Shown here piece by piece: positions 23,996 through 32,346 of a stretch of DNA of 64,000 nt (the stretch's first letter is position 1; each line of letters opens with the position of its first letter). The translations under genes were made by a program, and so were the position numbers. Source of the stretch: Candidatus Peregrinibacteria bacterium (GTDB lineage Bacteria > Patescibacteriota > Gracilibacteria > Peribacterales > Peribacteraceae); the NCBI GenBank assembly GCA_018648865.1, contig JABGQH010000004.1, forward strand, positions 1 through 64,000, read 5' to 3'. Under the pieces are notes generated by a model, which searched no databases, was not told the DNA's origin, and saw only the letters and a list, made by a program, of their open reading frames with translations.

Positions 23996-24542
23996 AAATA
24001 CTTACATCTGGGACCTTGGTTCTAGAGCAGAAAATGCTCTGCCCCTCTTCTTCTGCTAAAGATTTAGCTGAATCAATGTTCTTAACTAAAATCATTTTTG
24101 GTTTAATTTCTAAAATTGCAGATACAGGAATAGACACCATCCATTTATATAATTTTTTTGGAAACAACCACTGAACAATAAATGACTTTGTATCAAACTG
24201 AACATCTGCACATTTGCCCAGATACCTACCGGACTCAGAAACTATTCTCTGTTTTAAAACAGAACGACTATCCTTTAATATAGGTTGCAATCTAATAATA
24301 TCGTTAGGATCACATATCACATCTACGTCTCGGATAATAAAACGAGTACCAATATTCAATACATCAATTGATGAAACAAACTTCTCTCCTCCAAAGAAAA
24401 AGCCACTATTAACAAATATATAAAATCCCAAAATCTTGCCAGAATCAGGGTCTATAAGCATGTTTGATATTAGGCCAACTAACTTACCATTAGTCTCCTC
24501 TACAACCTCCATGCCTCTACAGGTAGAGAATCTCGTCTGCAT
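23994..24542 (-). CDS. PRC-barrel domain protein
   Basis: A 182-residue soluble protein with two PRC-barrel-like beta domains. The first is around GKLVGLISNMLIDPDSGKILGFYIF and the second around SESGRYLGKCADVQFDTKSFIVQWLF. PRC barrels bind RNA or protein partners in RimM and photosynthetic reaction-centre subunits; the role here is not known. It is divergent from prs with only 20 bp between the start codons, so the promoters must overlap. Confidence 0.82.
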   Translation of the reverse strand: MQTRFSTCRGMEVVEETNGKLVGLISNMLIDPDSGKILGFYIFVNSGFFFGGEKFVSSIDVLNIGTRFIIRDVDVICDPNDIIRLQPILKDSRSVLKQRIVSESGRYLGKCADVQFDTKSFIVQWLFPKKLYKWMVSIPVSAILEIKPKMILVKNIDSAKSLAEEEGQSIFCSRTKVPDVSI

Positions 24543-24544
24543 AT

Positions 24545-24558
24545 GGTATCATTATACC
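24545..24558. promoter_or_regulatory. GGTAT-CATT-ATACC palindrome in a 20-bp divergent gap
   Basis: A 5-bp perfect inverted repeat fills most of the 20 bp between the PRC-barrel and prs start codons. It may combine both -10 elements or an operator that controls both genes. Confidence 0.45.
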
Positions 24559-24562
24559 GTAA

Positions 24563-25495
24563 ATGCTTTTATTTGCAGGATCATCTCACCCGGCATTAGC
24601 TAATTCTATAGCTAAAGAACTATCTACTGAATTAGGAGAAATAACTCTTAAGCAGTTTAGTTGTGGTGAACGCTATGTTAAATATGAAGAGTCTTTGAGA
24701 GGTAAAGACGTATACATCCTACAAACATCAACAAGAGAGCCAGACAAAGACTTAATGGAGCTATTTTTGCTTTGCCAAGCTGCAACACTAAGTTTTGCGA
24801 ACACAGTGCATGTAATAATGCCTCACTTCCCATATGCGCGTCAGGATCGTGTTGCACTACCTAGGGAACCAATCTCTTCTAAGTTAGTTGCTCATCTATT
24901 AGAAGAAGCAGGAGCAGACCATGTAATGACACTAGATCTACATTCCAGCCAGATACAAGGATTCTTTTCTATACCGGTAGACGCACTAACTGCATTAGAA
25001 ATTTTTGCTAAATATTTTATAGAAAAAAATATTGATGATGCTGTTGTAGTATCACCAGATGCAGGTGGAGCTAAAAGAGCTAAGAAGTTTGCAGATTTGA
25101 TAGGTGCAGATCTAGCAATTATTCATAAATCTAGACCTCAACATCAACAAGCAGAAGTAATTGAGTTAGTTGGAGACGTAAAAGACAGAACATGCATAAT
25201 CTTTGATGACATGATAGACACAGGAGGAACTCCACTAGCTGCAAAGAACGCTCTAGTAGCTCACGGAGCTAATCCAGATGTTTACGTAGCTGCTACACAT
25301 GGAATCTTTTCTGGAAAAGCAGAAGAGAACATGACAAAAGCTGGATTTAAAGAAGTAGTAGTAACAGACAGCATGCCAATGGATAGTATAAATATTTCTG
25401 GACTAAAGGTATTGGGAGTAGCACCAATGCTAGCAGAAGTAATTTATCACATAGAAAAAGGAGAAAGCGTTACAGAGATGTACAACAAGAAATAA
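24563..25495 (+). CDS. prs: Ribose-phosphate pyrophosphokinase
   Basis: Makes PRPP from ribose 5-phosphate and ATP, the precursor for nucleotides and some amino acids. The 310-residue protein has the ATP/metal segment MPHFPYARQDRV, the ribose-phosphate side VSPDAGGAKRAKKF and the PRPP loop CIIFDDMIDTGGT. The flexible catalytic Lys region (HKSRP) is present. The length is normal. It is preceded by a palindrome shared with the divergent PRC-barrel gene. Confidence 0.97.
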   Translation: MLLFAGSSHPALANSIAKELSTELGEITLKQFSCGERYVKYEESLRGKDVYILQTSTREPDKDLMELFLLCQAATLSFANTVHVIMPHFPYARQDRVALPREPISSKLVAHLLEEAGADHVMTLDLHSSQIQGFFSIPVDALTALEIFAKYFIEKNIDDAVVVSPDAGGAKRAKKFADLIGADLAIIHKSRPQHQQAEVIELVGDVKDRTCIIFDDMIDTGGTPLAAKNALVAHGANPDVYVAATHGIFSGKAEENMTKAGFKEVVVTDSMPMDSINISGLKVLGVAPMLAEVIYHIEKGESVTEMYNKK

Positions 25496-25586
25496 TACAA
25501 AGTAAATCATATACGGGGTAACGCAAGGTTGTGTGTAATTCTTTTTGGTATACTTTAGTTCGATTTATTTTAAACCCCTTCATTTT

Positions 25587-26201
25587 ATGAAAAAATTATT
25601 AACTACCTCTGTAGCCTTATCAGTTTTAATAGTTAGCGCTCCAGCACTTGCAGAAGGTACCGTAACATCTGTAACAGCAGTAGATGGAGAAGTCATTTCT
25701 ACAGAATGTACTAACCTAAGACGAACAGATCGTGCAGCTTGCATGCGTCTTAAAACTCAATCAGATGGATTAAAGAAAGGAATAGCAAAAAGATACATTC
25801 AAAGAAACAAAGGAGTCTTAAAGCAGGTACGTTACAACAGACGTTCAGATGATAAGGACGATAAGTTAACACTTAAAGAGCAAAGAATGAAAAATCTAGA
25901 AGAGAGAAAAGCGAATAGACTAAAAACTTTTCAGTCACATCAAAGTAGAATTGATCAAAAAAAGGAGTGGCAAAAAGAATTGCAAGAAAAGAGGCTTACA
26001 CAGCTCAGGGATCGTATAAAAGCTCTAACTCCATCGAATGTAATGACTAGAGAGGAATTCCGCACTCGTGCTCGCAAATTAGATGCTAATACTCAAAGTA
26101 GAAGAGAGACCGTAAAAAGAATTCATGAGGAGTGCAGATCACAGCGTGGAGCCGAAAGAATCGAATGTATGAGAAAAAAGACAGAAGATCAATTAGACTG
26201 A
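25587..26201 (+). CDS. Exported basic coiled-coil protein
   Basis: A 204-residue protein with a clear signal peptide (MKKLLTTSVALSVLIVSAPALAEG, cut after ALA). The ATG at 25587 is chosen because that signal peptide begins there. The mature chain is very basic and helical, with Lys/Arg/Gln-rich stretches, and has paired cysteine motifs near both ends (STECTNLRRTDRAACMRL and HEECRSQRGAERIECMRK). These repeats with two Cys each suggest disulfide-stabilised ends. Family unknown. A TATACT -10 box lies at 25549 and a strong terminator follows the gene. Confidence 0.72.
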   Translation: MKKLLTTSVALSVLIVSAPALAEGTVTSVTAVDGEVISTECTNLRRTDRAACMRLKTQSDGLKKGIAKRYIQRNKGVLKQVRYNRRSDDKDDKLTLKEQRMKNLEERKANRLKTFQSHQSRIDQKKEWQKELQEKRLTQLRDRIKALTPSNVMTREEFRTRARKLDANTQSRRETVKRIHEECRSQRGAERIECMRKKTEDQLD

Positions 26202-26227
26202 AAATGAGAAATTACTTGAATCTAAAG

Positions 26228-26257
26228 GCGGAGAACCGTATGGTATCTCCGCTTTTT
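26228..26257 (+). terminator. Rho-independent terminator
   Basis: GCGGAGA/TCTCCGC stem with an inner ACC/GGT pair and a TTTTT tail, 27 nt after the stop of the exported protein. Confidence 0.9.
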
Positions 26258-26260
26258 ATA

Positions 26261-26348
26261 AGGGCGATTAGCTCCCACCTACGTCCCGCATTCGCGTGAC
26301 TTCGGTCGGCAGGCAGTTCCAGCCTTCGCAAAGACTACGGCTGACAAG
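26261..26348 (+). repeat. Partial tRNA-Ile 5' copy interrupted by REP-like element
   Basis: AGGGCGATTAGCTC (26261-26274) copies the 5' end of tRNA-Ile. It is followed by the element CCACCTACGTCC...ACTTCGGTCGGCAGG and then CAGTT, the next tRNA bases. A second hairpin of the same kind (CAGCCTTCG...CTACGGCTGACAAG) comes directly after. Confidence 0.85.
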
Positions 26349-26405
26349 TCCAACCTCGCATTGCGAATACATCGGAAACACAATCTCCTATATCATTCAC
26401 ATCAA

Positions 26406-26482
26406 GGGCGATTAGCTCAGTTGGTTAGAGCGCGACACTGATAATGTCGAGGTCGGAAGTTCAAGTCTTCCATCGCCCACCA
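26406..26482 (+). tRNA. tRNA-Ile(GAT)
   Basis: Acceptor GGGCGAT/ATCGCCC, anticodon loop CTGATAA (anticodon GAT), T arm GGAAG/CTTCC, encoded CCA. A palindromic element starts within its last bases. Confidence 0.95.
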
Positions 26483-26514
26483 TTCGACTCGGCACTACGT
26501 GCCTCGCTCATGGT
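26478..26514 (+). repeat. tRNA-3'-end CACCAT palindromic element (Ile)
   Basis: CACCATTCGACTC begins in the tRNA 3' end, encloses the hairpin GGCAC/GTGCC, and closes with CTCGCTCATGGT. The same form is found after tRNA-Leu and the orphan Val fragment. Confidence 0.8.
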
Positions 26515-26546
26515 AAACCATCTCGACTCGATCCTTTTTGTAAACC

Positions 26547-26833
26547 GAGTCGAATGACCCTGAGTGAGATTTTTGCGGAGCAAAATTGAATCGAAGGGCC
26601 ATTCCTAAATTATAAAACCATTAAACTCTCCAAAAAGTCGAATGATCCTTTAGTTTGAACTTGTTGAAAACTGAGTGAAACGCGTAGCGCTGAATCGAAG
26701 GACCTTTATCAATCTGTATTTTTTCAAAAGCATCCTACTCATGGTTCTCACCGCTTCGCGGTTCGAGCCATTTTGTAATGCCGAGGCGAATGACTCTGAG
26801 CGAACGAAACAAAGTGAAGTGAGTCGAAGAGCC
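26547..26833. repeat. Three related palindromic repeats
   Basis: Three units at 26547-26600, 26636-26704 and 26783-26833 share the ends AGTCGAATGAYYCT and GARTCGAAGRRCC around different inner stems. A further hairpin ACCGCTTCGCGGT lies at about 26749. The ends resemble the reverse complement of the tRNA-3' element (GAGTCGAATGGTG). Together they fill a 437-bp gap without genes. Confidence 0.75.
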
Positions 26834-26880
26834 CCTGCATGCACAGGACTCCGCGAAAAATTGAAATAGCTGCTTAAATA

Positions 26881-26909
26881 TTAAAAGAAAGCCCGTGCGT
26901 AGCACGGGC
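26881..26909 (-). terminator. Rho-independent terminator
   Basis: Perfect 8-bp stem GCCCGTGC/GCACGGGC with a 3-nt loop and TTTCTTTT tail on the minus strand, 11 nt after the two-TM gene. Confidence 0.9.
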
Positions 26910-26919
26910 AATTACTTGT

Positions 26920-27135
26920 TTAGGTGTTTCGTCGCAACTTTCGTACTTGTACTACAGTTGCAACAACGAGCGAGATTACCCCGCATGAGATGGTAAGAAC
27001 ATACATTCCAGCTGAATGAATTGTGTTTGCGACGATGTCAAACATACACAATCCAGAACCGAATGCGATTCCTAATATCCCAGATACCGTGATTACCATA
27101 ACGGGATCAAATAGAGATACTTTCTTCTTAGTCAT
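26920..27135 (-). CDS. Small two-TM membrane protein
   Basis: A 71-residue protein with two hydrophobic helices (about 10-34 and 42-62), a basic N-terminus (MTKKK) and a basic C-terminus (VQVRKLRRNT), so both ends are probably cytoplasmic. The ATG at 27135 is fixed by a strong Shine-Dalgarno site (GGTGGAGG) 6 nt upstream, unusual for this window. A strong terminator follows. Function unknown. Confidence 0.75.
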   Translation of the reverse strand: MTKKKVSLFDPVMVITVSGILGIAFGSGLCMFDIVANTIHSAGMYVLTISCGVISLVVATVVQVRKLRRNT

Positions 27136-27226
27136 AGAATCCTCCACCTAGGTTTAAAAAAGAGCAAAACAAGCAAAAGGAATATAGGCATTTTTTGCTA
27201 TATAACAACAAAAACCATAACAATAA

Positions 27227-27255
27227 TTGACAAAAACATCCCAGAAGCATAGATT
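27227..27255 (+). promoter_or_regulatory. Sigma-70 promoter
   Basis: TTGACA (27227-27232), 17-bp spacer, TAGATT (27250-27255), 27 nt before the ATG at 27283. Confidence 0.65.
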
Positions 27256-27282
27256 CCCTCCCCTATTTATAACTATTTAACT

Positions 27283-28080
27283 ATGAGTAAAGAACTTCAA
27301 ACAGGAGGCTTTGGACCAGAATTATTACAGCACAAACCAATATTCCGTACTGTTTTTGCAAAACTCTGGGGGAAAGGAATGCTAAATGAAATAATATGGA
27401 CCAGTAAAGATCCAAAACATTGCTGGAACGAATTATGTAGTGATCCTGAGCAAATGAAATATTTTACAGAAGTAGCTATTGAAGCAATCGAAGAAGGAAG
27501 ATTTTCTTTTGAAGAAGATTTTCAAATAATTGAAGGGTCAGAAGGTGCTAGGCTAAATAAAGAAAATATTGATACTGCAGTTTTTGGCATAAATAGAGTG
27601 GCAATAAAGCAAATATCAGATGTATTAAACGGACAAGTACTAGTTAATTATCATAGAGGAGTTGTGTGGGAATCGAGTTCTGAAGCAGGTAAGTACAATA
27701 GAGTAAGCATAACTGAGCTCTGCGAAGGTAATAACAACTGGAGAATGCAATTAATTATTGATAAGCCTGGTATAAGGGAAACATTTCCAATTTTAATAGC
27801 AAATGTAAGTGAGGAAAAACTTGCAGAAGCATTTAATGGACAAGACGACCCTTGGACGCATGATGAAAACGAAGGGTGGATAGGCGGTGAAGAAGTAGCC
27901 AAAGAACCTAATGCTGTATACATATTTACCAGAACCATTACATTAAAAAGGAATGATGGAGGCAATGTAACAATCACATGGAATGGTAAGCATACGAATC
28001 CAGAATCCGAGTACTTTTCCAATCCAGATGAAAAGAAAGGGTTCAGAGTAGAAGATACGTTAGAAACTAAGGTTTCTTAA
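27283..28080 (+). CDS. Hypothetical protein
   Basis: A 265-residue soluble protein that I do not recognise. The N-terminal half is helical and acidic. The C-terminal half is rich in beta strands and Trp (DPWTHDENEGWIGGEEV, TITLKRNDGGNVTITWNGKH). No signal peptide or catalytic motif is visible. A consensus-like promoter lies upstream. It is a lone gene in a region of small hypotheticals. Confidence 0.7.
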   Translation: MSKELQTGGFGPELLQHKPIFRTVFAKLWGKGMLNEIIWTSKDPKHCWNELCSDPEQMKYFTEVAIEAIEEGRFSFEEDFQIIEGSEGARLNKENIDTAVFGINRVAIKQISDVLNGQVLVNYHRGVVWESSSEAGKYNRVSITELCEGNNNWRMQLIIDKPGIRETFPILIANVSEEKLAEAFNGQDDPWTHDENEGWIGGEEVAKEPNAVYIFTRTITLKRNDGGNVTITWNGKHTNPESEYFSNPDEKKGFRVEDTLETKVS

Positions 28081-28241
28081 GTTATAACCAATCAATTAAC
28101 AGAAATGTCTATCTATGAGGTTTTTGGCTTATTTTAGCCGTTTAATATACCCCCCACCCTATATTGGATTTGACAATAAAGAATTTTTCACTAGAATGCG
28201 TTAAATTCTGCTCTGTAACAACATCAATAAGGAGTTTTTAA

Positions 28242-28517
28242 ATGGCGACGATGCAAAAGGCTAAGAAGGAATCGGCACTCGTAATATCATTACGAGCAAT
28301 GTTTGAAAGTAATAATTCTAATGAGAGGCAAGGAGCTCTCTCCAGAACGGCGGGATTACTTAATAGGTACTCATCCCACGCCGAGAACACAAGAATTCTA
28401 GTAGGCCTAGTCTGGTGCTACGAAGAAGACTTTACTCAAGAGGAAATTGAAAAACATTTCCAAAAGCATCTTACGTTCTATGCAAAAAGGGCAATCGAAA
28501 ACGTCAAAAAATCATAA
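28242..28517 (+). CDS. Hypothetical small helical protein
   Basis: A 91-residue basic helical protein (AKKESALVISLRAMFESNNSNERQGALSR, then ENTRILVGLVWCYEEDFTQEEIEKHFQKH). The start is fixed by AAGGAG 7 nt before the ATG. A strong terminator follows. The fold looks like a small HTH or bundle, but no family is recognised. Confidence 0.7.
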   Translation: MATMQKAKKESALVISLRAMFESNNSNERQGALSRTAGLLNRYSSHAENTRILVGLVWCYEEDFTQEEIEKHFQKHLTFYAKRAIENVKKS

Positions 28518-28537
28518 ATGGTGTACAGAGCAGAAAT

Positions 28538-28568
28538 AGCTGTCGTGACTTTCACGGCAGCTTTTTTA
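28538..28568 (+). terminator. Rho-independent terminator
   Basis: AGCTGTCGTGA / TCACGGCAGCT stem (one G-T pair) with a 3-nt loop and a run of T. Confidence 0.9.
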
Positions 28569-28570
28569 TA

Positions 28571-30100
28571 TTACTTATTCAACCAATCTCTAAATGCTTT
28601 TAACGAAAGTGAGTATGGAAGTTGGTTTCCATTTTTTACAATATCAAATACACGATCACTTAAGGCGCTATAAGAGAAATTAAAAGTATCGTCACCTTTA
28701 GTTGTGCTAAATATTATTCCATTAACTTTGGCAGTACCTTCGTCTGTTACAGATATAGATGTTTTAACTGTGAATACAGCATTCATGTTTTCTAATACAG
28801 AAATCATCTTCGCTCTAACTAACTGCTTATCTTCTGCTGTTAAGGCAGGTTCATCTTGATCTGACTCCCCTTCTAAGACTTCTTCTGTAGTTACTTGAGC
28901 AGGTTCTTCGAAAATAGTTGAGTCCACGCGATTAAGTGATTTTAAGGATTCAATCTTGTTACTTATGTCCTCTGGCAAATTAATTGGCAATGCATCCTGT
29001 AAGCCTTGTAGCGCGCTGGCCCAGCGCCGAGCGCGCTCTGGATATCCATTGTCTTCTGACCAATGAATATGCACATAAGTTAGATCCACTAACTCTTTAA
29101 GGTATCTTAGAGGGTTTGGGATTGATAATACGTATGAACTTACCTCTTCTGCCCATCTAGCAACTGCTAGCTCGCTAGTAGCCTGTGGTAATACATCAGA
29201 CACAGGTAAAGCTGCTAATTTTATAGCTAAACTCTCACTGTCCATATCCTCATCAATTAAAATCCAAATTGAATCACGATAACGTGAATGTAGTGGATAA
29301 AGGATCGCAGCATTTGGATCTAATGTAATTCTCTTTAGTAAAAGCGGAGCAACTGGTGATCCACTTGGGAGTGATGAAAGGATTAATGAGAGATCATTAA
29401 TTTTAAATTCATTATAATTTAAAGATGATTCTACAGAAGCAGTATCTGAAAGTTCCGAATACTCAATAAGTTGAACTAATTGATCTGCCATTCGTGACTG
29501 CTCAATTGACTGCCTAGACGCAGGCAATCTAAATACTGAGAGTTTAATCCAAGATGGAACTCTGCTTAGATCAGATTCAGAAGGCAACATTTCATTATAA
29601 GAAATATCTGGGAACTCAGAGAGGCTTTTTAATTTCTCCTCTAAGAACCTGTTTGGGATAGTGTGTAATTCCCTATCCTTAAACCATTTATCTGCTCCTG
29701 TTTCTTCTAATACAGAAAGTAGATCATCACTTGATTTCCACTGACGATAAGCAGGAACTAATACAGACCCTGCAGGAGATTTAACCAGCACAGGTGCAGT
29801 TAGAGCTGCAACTGTTAGCTTTCCGTTCCGGAAAGAAGTATAAAAAGAACCATCTAATGCAGTTAGTCTGTAGTCCCCTACATTTATAAATTGCATTCCA
29901 ACAACTCGAGTTAAAAACGCACCATCCGTGCAGGTAATTAAATCTTCTTTAAGACAACCATCTCCACTATCTACTAAAACATCAACCCCATTAGAAATTG
30001 ATGTAATCGCATCTACTTGAGTATTATTATTAATTAAAGAAGCAGATAATTTTGCTGGATCATTTATTAAAAACGTAGCAGTAATTACAAACAAAAACAT
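28571..30100 (-). CDS. Hypothetical exported protein with FecR-like N-terminal region
   Basis: A 509-residue protein. The N-terminus is hydrophobic (MFLFVITATFLI), probably a signal anchor, though a short one. Residues about 30-120 form beta strands (DGCLKEDLITCTDGAFLTRVVGMQFINVG, FRNGKLTVAALTAPVLVKSPAGSVLVP) reminiscent of FecR-like barrels. The rest is helical, with an acidic linker near 400 and a final alpha/beta segment (NAVFTVKTSISVTDEGTAKVNG). Cytoplasmic partners are not evident. It is divergent from ruvC with an 80-bp gap. Confidence 0.65.
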   Translation of the reverse strand: MFLFVITATFLINDPAKLSASLINNNTQVDAITSISNGVDVLVDSGDGCLKEDLITCTDGAFLTRVVGMQFINVGDYRLTALDGSFYTSFRNGKLTVAALTAPVLVKSPAGSVLVPAYRQWKSSDDLLSVLEETGADKWFKDRELHTIPNRFLEEKLKSLSEFPDISYNEMLPSESDLSRVPSWIKLSVFRLPASRQSIEQSRMADQLVQLIEYSELSDTASVESSLNYNEFKINDLSLILSSLPSGSPVAPLLLKRITLDPNAAILYPLHSRYRDSIWILIDEDMDSESLAIKLAALPVSDVLPQATSELAVARWAEEVSSYVLSIPNPLRYLKELVDLTYVHIHWSEDNGYPERARRWASALQGLQDALPINLPEDISNKIESLKSLNRVDSTIFEEPAQVTTEEVLEGESDQDEPALTAEDKQLVRAKMISVLENMNAVFTVKTSISVTDEGTAKVNGIIFSTTKGDDTFNFSYSALSDRVFDIVKNGNQLPYSLSLKAFRDWLNK

Positions 30101-30201
30101 AGGTGCGATGACATAGTGCCTGTGGTAATGTTTTTGGCTATGAATCCAGTAATAATAGCAAATTTTAGGCTTTTTATCAATTGTCGTATACTTTAACTAG
30201 T

Positions 30202-30690
30202 ATGCGAATACTTGGAATAGATCCAGGACTGGCCACAATTGGTATTGGAGTCGTTGAAACAGAGAATTATGTAGATTTCTTGGCTATTGAATGGCTAACA
30301 ATAGTAACAGAAGCAAAAAAAGATCTAGCAGAAAGATTAGTGGAGATTAGAAAAGATCTACATGAATATGTCGTGCAAGCAAAACCTGATTTATGTGTAG
30401 TAGAAAAACTATTTTTTACGTCTAATGTAAAAACAGGAATAGATGTTTCTCATGCACGGGGAGTAATAATGGAAACTATTGGATCTATGGGAATTCCTTT
30501 AATTGAGGTTACTCCGTCTGAACTAAAGTCTGGAATAACAGGAGACGGCAAAGCAGACAAAAAACAGATACAAGAAATGTTACTCCATATACTTAAGCTA
30601 GAGGAAACACCAAAGCCAGACGATGCTGCAGATGCCTTAGCCTTAGCCATATTTGGCGGCTTGCATCCACAAGAATGTCATATCTGTTAA
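30202..30690 (+). CDS. ruvC: Holliday junction resolvase RuvC
   Basis: Endonuclease that cuts Holliday junctions during recombination. The 162-residue protein starts with MRILGIDPG (catalytic Asp7), has CVVEKLFF (Glu), and ends with KPDDAADALALAI, where the last two catalytic aspartates lie. The ATG at 30202 is chosen over an in-frame TTG at 30181, which would overlap the TATACT -10 box (30187-30192). The stop is immediately next to the convergent recF stop. ruvA and ruvB are not in the window. Confidence 0.95.
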   Translation: MRILGIDPGLATIGIGVVETENYVDFLAIEWLTIVTEAKKDLAERLVEIRKDLHEYVVQAKPDLCVVEKLFFTSNVKTGIDVSHARGVIMETIGSMGIPLIEVTPSELKSGITGDGKADKKQIQEMLLHILKLEETPKPDDAADALALAIFGGLHPQECHIC

Positions 30691-31833
30691 TTAAGCCTTT
30701 ATAGTTTCTTTTAATTCTGGCTTTTGATCATTCATTAGAACTTTGCCTCCCTTTTCGACTTTCATGCAGTTAATATTTTCTATTCCATGTGGGATTTTTG
30801 TAGTTGTCATAAATACCTGATACCCACGTAAAGATTGTAATAAACATTTTTGATGACTGTCATCTAATTCAGAAAATACATCGTCTAATAATATTAGAGG
30901 CTTTTCTCCACACCTGAGCTCCAAATAAGAAACCTGTAATAGCAATAGTGCCAATAGTGATGTGCGTTGCTGTCCACGGGAAGCAAATGTATCTACAGAT
31001 CTACCATCTACTAGAACATGCCAATCCTCACGATGTGGACCAACAGAAGTAGATTGCAATATGCAATCACGCTTCCTGTTGTTCAGCAGGATCAGCCTAT
31101 ATTCAAGCCTGAGCTCTGCCTCGTTGGTCGCTTCACCCTTTCTGGCATATGAAAGTTTAATATCTGACCAAGTTTTTTCGCCCAGTGATCGCATTTCTTC
31201 TGGGAATGTGAGCTGAAGAGTTCCGATTAGCTCTAGCCTAGCAATAGTTATAGGTGCTGCTAAAAGTGCAAGCTGGTCGTCCCAAAGATCAAGTTCTGAA
31301 TCTTGTGCTTTGCCTTCTGCGATACGTTTTAGTAGTGAGTTTCTCTGCTTAAGAACTTTTTGGTACTGAAGAATTTGGGATAAATACTCAGGAGAAACCT
31401 GTGATAATAAACGATCTAGAAACTTTCGTCTTTGTGCTGGTGCGCCTGTGAACAGCTGCAAATCTTGAGGTAGAAATACAACCGTAGGAAATAATCCAAT
31501 CATATGTTCTACGGATACTTTCACATCATTTTCGAAACATGCTTTTTGAATACGTGGTTCCTGTTGGCTCACAACCTCTAATTGTTTTTCCTCTCCTGAA
31601 TCTGCTTTTACCGCTCCACGGATTCTATAATGTCCTTTGCCCCAATTAACAAGATCCTTCTCATCTGCTCCTATGCATGATCTGAGTAGAGATAAGATGG
31701 AAATAGACTCCAATATATTTGTTTTTCCTGCACCGTTTTCCCCAACAAAAATACATATATCATCTTTAGAGAAATTTAGATCAAGTGAATTATAAGACCT
31801 AAAATGCTCGAGTTGCAGACAATTAATACGCAT
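30691..31833 (-). CDS. recF: Recombination mediator RecF
   Basis: SMC-like ATPase that helps load RecA at DNA gaps. In 380 residues Walker A is GENGAGKTN (about 31-39), the ABC signature is FASRGQQRTSLLALLL, and Walker B is PLILLDDVFSELD. The SVGPHREDW motif of RecF is present. It is not beside dnaA/dnaN as in many bacteria. It is convergent with ruvC, with no gap between them. Confidence 0.96.
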   Translation of the reverse strand: MRINCLQLEHFRSYNSLDLNFSKDDICIFVGENGAGKTNILESISILSLLRSCIGADEKDLVNWGKGHYRIRGAVKADSGEEKQLEVVSQQEPRIQKACFENDVKVSVEHMIGLFPTVVFLPQDLQLFTGAPAQRRKFLDRLLSQVSPEYLSQILQYQKVLKQRNSLLKRIAEGKAQDSELDLWDDQLALLAAPITIARLELIGTLQLTFPEEMRSLGEKTWSDIKLSYARKGEATNEAELRLEYRLILLNNRKRDCILQSTSVGPHREDWHVLVDGRSVDTFASRGQQRTSLLALLLLQVSYLELRCGEKPLILLDDVFSELDDSHQKCLLQSLRGYQVFMTTTKIPHGIENINCMKVEKGGKVLMNDQKPELKETIKA

Positions 31834-31870
31834 ATGATCATTATAGTAACAATCAGGAAGTTTTAGTAAT

Positions 31871-31896
31871 CAATAATCGACATATGTCGATTATTG
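31871..31896. promoter_or_regulatory. Perfect 26-bp palindrome
   Basis: CAATAATCGACAT is followed directly by its reverse complement. It lies between the recF start and the end of the NUDIX gene and overlaps the NUDIX stop codon. It could be a protein-binding site for recF control or a cruciform. Confidence 0.6.
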
Positions 31897-32340
31897 CACT
31901 CTTCCCGCTATTAATTTATCTACTATTTCTCTGTACTCCTTTCTTTTTATGTATTTATTTACATTTTTTAAATCTGCCCAAACATAATCATTAATTTCTA
32001 CGTTATCAACATGCACAGAATCTGGATCAGAGATTAACTCTGAATAAACAAAATGAATCTGCTGCCCACAAACATTATCTGGCCTAAACCTACGATATGA
32101 ATTTGGAAAATGGTACTGATACATAACAGAGCTTTTTTTTATAACTGATGCATCCAAATCTGTCTCTTCCTTCAACTCTCTTATTGCAGCTTCTTCTACA
32201 CTCTCCCCCTCTTCTACGCCCCCTTGAGGTAATTGCCATGCATCCTTCTTTCTAGGCTTATGAACAAGCAAAACTTGCAACTGACCATCTACCAATCGGA
32301 AGATAACTGCAGAAGCACATTGGCGATAAACATCTTTCAT
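31891..32340 (-). CDS. NUDIX hydrolase, RppH-like
   Basis: A 149-residue NUDIX enzyme with the full box GGVEEGESVEEAAIRELKEETDL (the G-x5-E-x7-REUxEExGU pattern, with Asp for the final Gly). The start YRQCASAVIFR and the LPQGGVEEGE context are those of RppH, which removes pyrophosphate from the 5' end of mRNA and starts its decay. It could also cleave diadenosine polyphosphates. The EamA gene lies 6 nt upstream on the same strand, so they are co-transcribed. Confidence 0.9.
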   Translation of the reverse strand: MKDVYRQCASAVIFRLVDGQLQVLLVHKPRKKDAWQLPQGGVEEGESVEEAAIRELKEETDLDASVIKKSSVMYQYHFPNSYRRFRPDNVCGQQIHFVYSELISDPDSVHVDNVEINDYVWADLKNVNKYIKRKEYREIVDKLIAGRVQ

Positions 32341-32346
32341 ATATAC

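Noticed and set aside
26261-26348. CRISPR array
   Set aside because: Repeats in the window are palindromic and irregularly spaced or lie in tRNA copies; no unit alternates with unique spacers of constant length, and no cas gene is present.
26650-26869. Overlapping 64-codon frames on both strands
   Set aside because: Both lie in the palindromic repeat cluster and have no start signal.
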